The translations under genes were made by a program, and so were the position numbers. 64,000 bases of DNA. Source: Acinetobacter sp. WCHAc010034 (GTDB lineage Bacteria; Pseudomonadota; Gammaproteobacteria; Pseudomonadales; Moraxellaceae). Positions within the stretch are counted from its first letter, which is position 1; every line of letters starts with the position of its first letter. Shown piece by piece: positions 61,307-64,000 of this stretch. The notes beneath the pieces are model-generated. The model was not told where the DNA came from and ran no database searches. It saw only the letters and a list, made by a program, of their open reading frames with translations. The stretch lies in contig NZ_CP032279.1 of NCBI RefSeq assembly GCF_001696615.3, forward strand, positions 930,001 through 994,000. The letters are read 5' to 3'.

Positions 61307-62303
61307 CCTCGCTTTAATTTGGGTGGGCATTATCGGCCTTGGGGTGCTGATCTATGTCGTGATGGATGGCTTTGATCTGGGGATCGGCATTCTGTTCCCG
61401 TTCATCAAAAGCCATCAGGAACGCGATGTGATGATGAACACTGTCGCGCCGGTGTGGGACGGCAACGAAACCTGGATGGTGCTGGGCGGCGCGGGCCTGT
61501 TTGCAGCCTTTCCGCTGGTTTACGCCACCGTGCTCTCCGCCCTGTATATCCCGATTATTCTGATGGTAGTTGCGCTGATCTTCCGCGGGGTGGCTTTTGA
61601 ATTCCGCTTCAAGGCCACGCGCACCAAATACCTGTGGGATCAGGCCTTCATCTGGGGATCAGTTTTATCCAGCTTTTTCCAAGGCATGATTCTGGGCGCC
61701 TATATTCAGGGCATTCAGACCACAAACGGCATTTACAGCGGCGGCGTGTGGGACTGGCTGACGCCGTTCTCTGTTTTCACCGGCATCGGCGTTGTCGCCA
61801 TGTACGCGGCGCTTGGCTGCGGCTGGCTGATTTTAAAAACAGAAGCGGATTTGCAGCAGGCCATGTATCAGCTCATGCCAAAGCTGCTGATTGCGCTGCT
61901 GATTATTTTCGGCGCGGTCAGCATCTATACCCCGCTGACGCATCCTGAAATTGCGCAGCGCTGGTTTGCGCTGCCGAATCTGCTGTACTTCAGCCCGGTG
62001 CCGGTTTTGGTCGCGCTTTTCAGCGGGCTGATTCTGCGCGCCTGCAGACAGCAGCATGATGCAAAGCCCTTTATTTACACCCTTGCGCTGGTTGTTCTGG
62101 CCTTTACCGGCTTTATTATCAGCCTGTGGCCCAACATTATTCCGCCGTCGGTTTCCATCTGGCAGGCCGCTGCGCCTGAATCCAGTCTGAAATTCACCCT
62201 GGTCGGCGCAGTAATTCTGATTCCGGTGATTATCGCCTATACATTTTTGTCGTACTGGGTTTTCCGCGACAAAGTCCGCATCGGCGATGAAGGCTATCAT
62301 TAA
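61299..62303 (+). CDS. cydB: Cytochrome bd-type quinol oxidase subunit II
   Basis: Membrane subunit of 334 residues. Conserved parts are YVVMDGFDLGIGILFPF near 20, PVWDGNETWMVLGGAGLFAA near 50, and FRGVAFEFRFK near 95. It pairs with CydA. The ATG at 61299 has AAGGAG upstream and overlaps the end of cydA by 8 bp; the earlier frame from 61251 runs inside cydA. Confidence 0.94.
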   Translation: MIDLALIWVGIIGLGVLIYVVMDGFDLGIGILFPFIKSHQERDVMMNTVAPVWDGNETWMVLGGAGLFAAFPLVYATVLSALYIPIILMVVALIFRGVAFEFRFKATRTKYLWDQAFIWGSVLSSFFQGMILGAYIQGIQTTNGIYSGGVWDWLTPFSVFTGIGVVAMYAALGCGWLILKTEADLQQAMYQLMPKLLIALLIIFGAVSIYTPLTHPEIAQRWFALPNLLYFSPVPVLVALFSGLILRACRQQHDAKPFIYTLALVVLAFTGFIISLWPNIIPPSVSIWQAAAPESSLKFTLVGAVILIPVIIAYTFLSYWVFRDKVRIGDEGYH

Positions 62304-62317
62304 TTCAGGAGGCATCA

Positions 62318-62440
62318 ATGAAAAAATCTGCTGACCGGCTCAGCCCATCATTATGGTTTATCCTGCTGTGGTGCTTAGGCTTTGCATCACTGGCCTTAAT
62401 TGCAGGATTTTTCAGGCTGATGCTGAGCTTCGCTTATTGA
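62318..62440 (+). CDS. DUF2474-type small subunit of the bd oxidase
   Basis: Peptide of 40 residues, MKKSADRLSPSLWFILLWCL continuing to one membrane helix and ending LSFAY. AGGAGG stands seven bases upstream of the ATG. DUF2474 peptides follow cioAB in many proteobacteria, like CydX after cydAB, and stabilise the oxidase complex. It sits 14 bp after cydB. Confidence 0.85.
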   Translation: MKKSADRLSPSLWFILLWCLGFASLALIAGFFRLMLSFAY

Positions 62441-62473
62441 AAATAAGCATGCATTTTGACGATTTTTAACTTA

Positions 62474-62516
62474 AATTTATGGATAGCTGCCTGCAGCTGT
62501 CCATAAATTCTTTATT
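62474..62516 (+). terminator. Terminator of the cydAB operon
   Basis: AATTTATGGATAGCTG (62474-62489) pairs with CAGCTGTCCATAAATT (62494-62509), with one G-U, around a 4-nt loop. CTTTATTT follows. It lies 34 bp past the small-subunit stop. Confidence 0.8.
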
Positions 62517-62531
62517 TGAGCGCCAAGCCTT

Positions 62532-63935
62532 ATGTATAAGTCAGAACAGCTGGCACTGAGCCTGAAGCATTTGATTGAAAGCGGCTTCTGGAAGCCGAAT
62601 GACAAGCTGCCGTCTTTGCGCCAGCAGGCGGAAGCCTCAGGATTCAGCCTGATTACTGTAATGAACGCCTATCAGGAACTGGAAGCGCAGGGGCTGATTT
62701 ATTCCAAAGAAAAATTAGGCTACTTTATTGCCGGAGATGCCCTGCCGGCTGTTTCCCATAGCGTGATCCTGAATGACAAAATAGAAATCAACTCCACGGT
62801 TTTCAGATATTTAAAATCCATCCAGTCGGAAAAGATCATTCCTTTCGGCAGCGCCTTTCCTGACAGCCAGCTGCTGTATTCGGCCAAGCTGATGCAGACT
62901 TTAGGCCAGCGGGCCAAGCACCGCCTGAGCTATGAGCAGATGCCAAGCCTGCCGCCGGGGAATTTTGAGCTCAGAAAGCTGATCGCGCAGCGCTACTGCA
63001 TGCAGGGCATTCCCACGGATCCCTCCGATATCGTCATTACTTCAGGCGGCCTGGACGCCTTGAATTTATCCCTGCAGGCCATGACCCAGCCCGGCGACTG
63101 TATTGTGCTGCAGGAAACCATTTTTTACGGCGCATGGCAGGCTGCCGAGCACCTTGGCCTGAAAGTGATAACTATTCCGGAGCACCCCGAACACGGCATT
63201 GATTTAGATGCTTTTAAGAATGCTATTGCCCGCTATCCAGTCAAAGTCTGCCTGCTGATGCTGAACAGCCATAATCCAATCGGCTTTACGGTGAGCGATG
63301 AAATTAAGCTGCAGCTGGCTCAGCTGCTGCATGCGCATGAAATCTATTTAATTGAAGATGACGTGTATGAAGAATTGTATTTTGATCATAAAAAGCCTTT
63401 ATCGATGAAGTATTTTGATCAGCAGAATTTAGTGCTGCACTGCTCTTCATTTTCCAAAACTTTAGGCGCTGGCTTCCGGGTGGGCTGGGTTTATGCCGGC
63501 AAATTTTCAGAGCATATTCAGCATCTGCAGCTGATGAGCACACTGTCAGTGAATTCTTTCATCCAGAATGCCTTGGCCGACTATTTGTCGCACCGCTATT
63601 ATGAAAAGCATTTAAAAACGCTGCGCAATACTTTGAAGCGCTTAAAAAGCCAGTATTACCATTACTTAGCCGCGCATCTGCCTGAAGGCTGCAAAGTTGA
63701 TTATTACCCTTCCGGCTATTTTTTATGGATTAGCCTGCCGGCGCAGATTGACAGCAATCTGATTTACCATCAGCTGCTGGAAAAAGGCATCAGCGTGGCT
63801 CCCGGCGCATTATTTTACCGTACCGGCAAAAAGCACAATCATATCCGGGTGAACTGCTCATTTGAAATGACTGAAAAGATCCAGCAGGCCCTGCATGGCT
63901 TAGTTCAGTGCATTAAAGCCAGCCAGCATAACTGA
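62532..63935 (+). CDS. MocR-type PLP-dependent transcriptional regulator
   Basis: GntR/MocR fusion regulator of 467 residues. Residues 1-70 are a winged helix with PNDKLPSLRQQAEASGFSLI and TVMNAYQELEAQGLIYSKEK. Residues about 90-460 form a fold-type I aminotransferase domain, with NSHNPIGFTVS near 240, LIEDDVYEELYFD near 272 and the PLP lysine in CSSFSKTLGAGFRVGWVY near 305. Such proteins use PLP binding to sense vitamin B6 or amines; the target is unknown. Bases 63936-64000 after it hold no complete feature. Confidence 0.92.
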   Translation: MYKSEQLALSLKHLIESGFWKPNDKLPSLRQQAEASGFSLITVMNAYQELEAQGLIYSKEKLGYFIAGDALPAVSHSVILNDKIEINSTVFRYLKSIQSEKIIPFGSAFPDSQLLYSAKLMQTLGQRAKHRLSYEQMPSLPPGNFELRKLIAQRYCMQGIPTDPSDIVITSGGLDALNLSLQAMTQPGDCIVLQETIFYGAWQAAEHLGLKVITIPEHPEHGIDLDAFKNAIARYPVKVCLLMLNSHNPIGFTVSDEIKLQLAQLLHAHEIYLIEDDVYEELYFDHKKPLSMKYFDQQNLVLHCSSFSKTLGAGFRVGWVYAGKFSEHIQHLQLMSTLSVNSFIQNALADYLSHRYYEKHLKTLRNTLKRLKSQYYHYLAAHLPEGCKVDYYPSGYFLWISLPAQIDSNLIYHQLLEKGISVAPGALFYRTGKKHNHIRVNCSFEMTEKIQQALHGLVQCIKASQHN

Positions 63936-64000
63936 GCACTGGACAGGCGCAGTTTGCTGTGATGATTCCTTCAGAAGTCGGCTATGGCGGAGGCGCGATG

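Overview
The window reads as chromosome of a gammaproteobacterium of the genus Acinetobacter. The supporting signs are an RNase HI-DnaQ fusion, a trimeric autotransporter adhesin followed by an OmpA-like partner (the AtaA/TpgA arrangement), a FimL homologue, a SutA/AtfA-type RNA polymerase accessory protein, and Acinetobacter-like versions of ArgG, PyrC, RNase T and the Yej transporter. Assignments come from reading the sequence and from recalled protein families; no search was run.

Layout. 0-6.5 kb: 5' part of an L-lactate permease gene with two LldR-type operators, a small membrane protein, argG, a MITE inserted in the argG terminator, a membrane diguanylate cyclase, pyrC and rnt. 6.5-12.2 kb: four identical tRNA-Glu(UUC) genes interleaved with two paralogous amino-acid permeases and a hydrolase, closed by a second copy of the MITE. 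12.3-24.8 kb: a GST, an old-yellow-enzyme reductase, the yejABEF peptide importer, a lytic transglycosylase with eight LysM domains, and the rnhA-dnaQ fusion. 25-31.4 kb: fimL-nudC, an esterase, dolP-yraN-rsmI (a conserved envelope neighbourhood) and sutA. 31.6-41.6 kb: ubiI, ubiH, pepP, ygfB, zapA and ssrS (6S RNA). This order is widely conserved, but here it is split between pepP and ubiH by about 4.4 kb carrying a Sel1-repeat protein, an APH-like kinase, a Nudix hydrolase, an alcohol dehydrogenase and a third MITE. 41.6-53.6 kb: a degraded gene end, tpgA, the giant adhesin gene and a lipoprotein gene. 54.7-64 kb: a DUF6502 protein, an unknown gene-cysI-lrgA-lrgB cluster, a cyanide-insensitive-type cydAB with a 40-residue third subunit, and a MocR-type regulator.

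The most interesting signals are not protein genes. Three short elements (3034-3332, 11789-12178, 38229-38405) share IS4-like 18-bp terminal inverted repeats. Two of them are flanked by clear 11- and 12-bp target duplications, and both sit on the symmetry axis of a rho-independent terminator hairpin. The first two elements carry terminator-like hairpins at both ends pointing inward, so the insertion replaces the terminator it destroyed. The third has the same ends but an unrelated, palindromic interior. A second signal is a 21-bp perfect inverted repeat ahead of the adhesin gene; its half-site recurs as a 23-bp palindrome ahead of the neighbouring lipoprotein gene, suggesting one regulator controls both.
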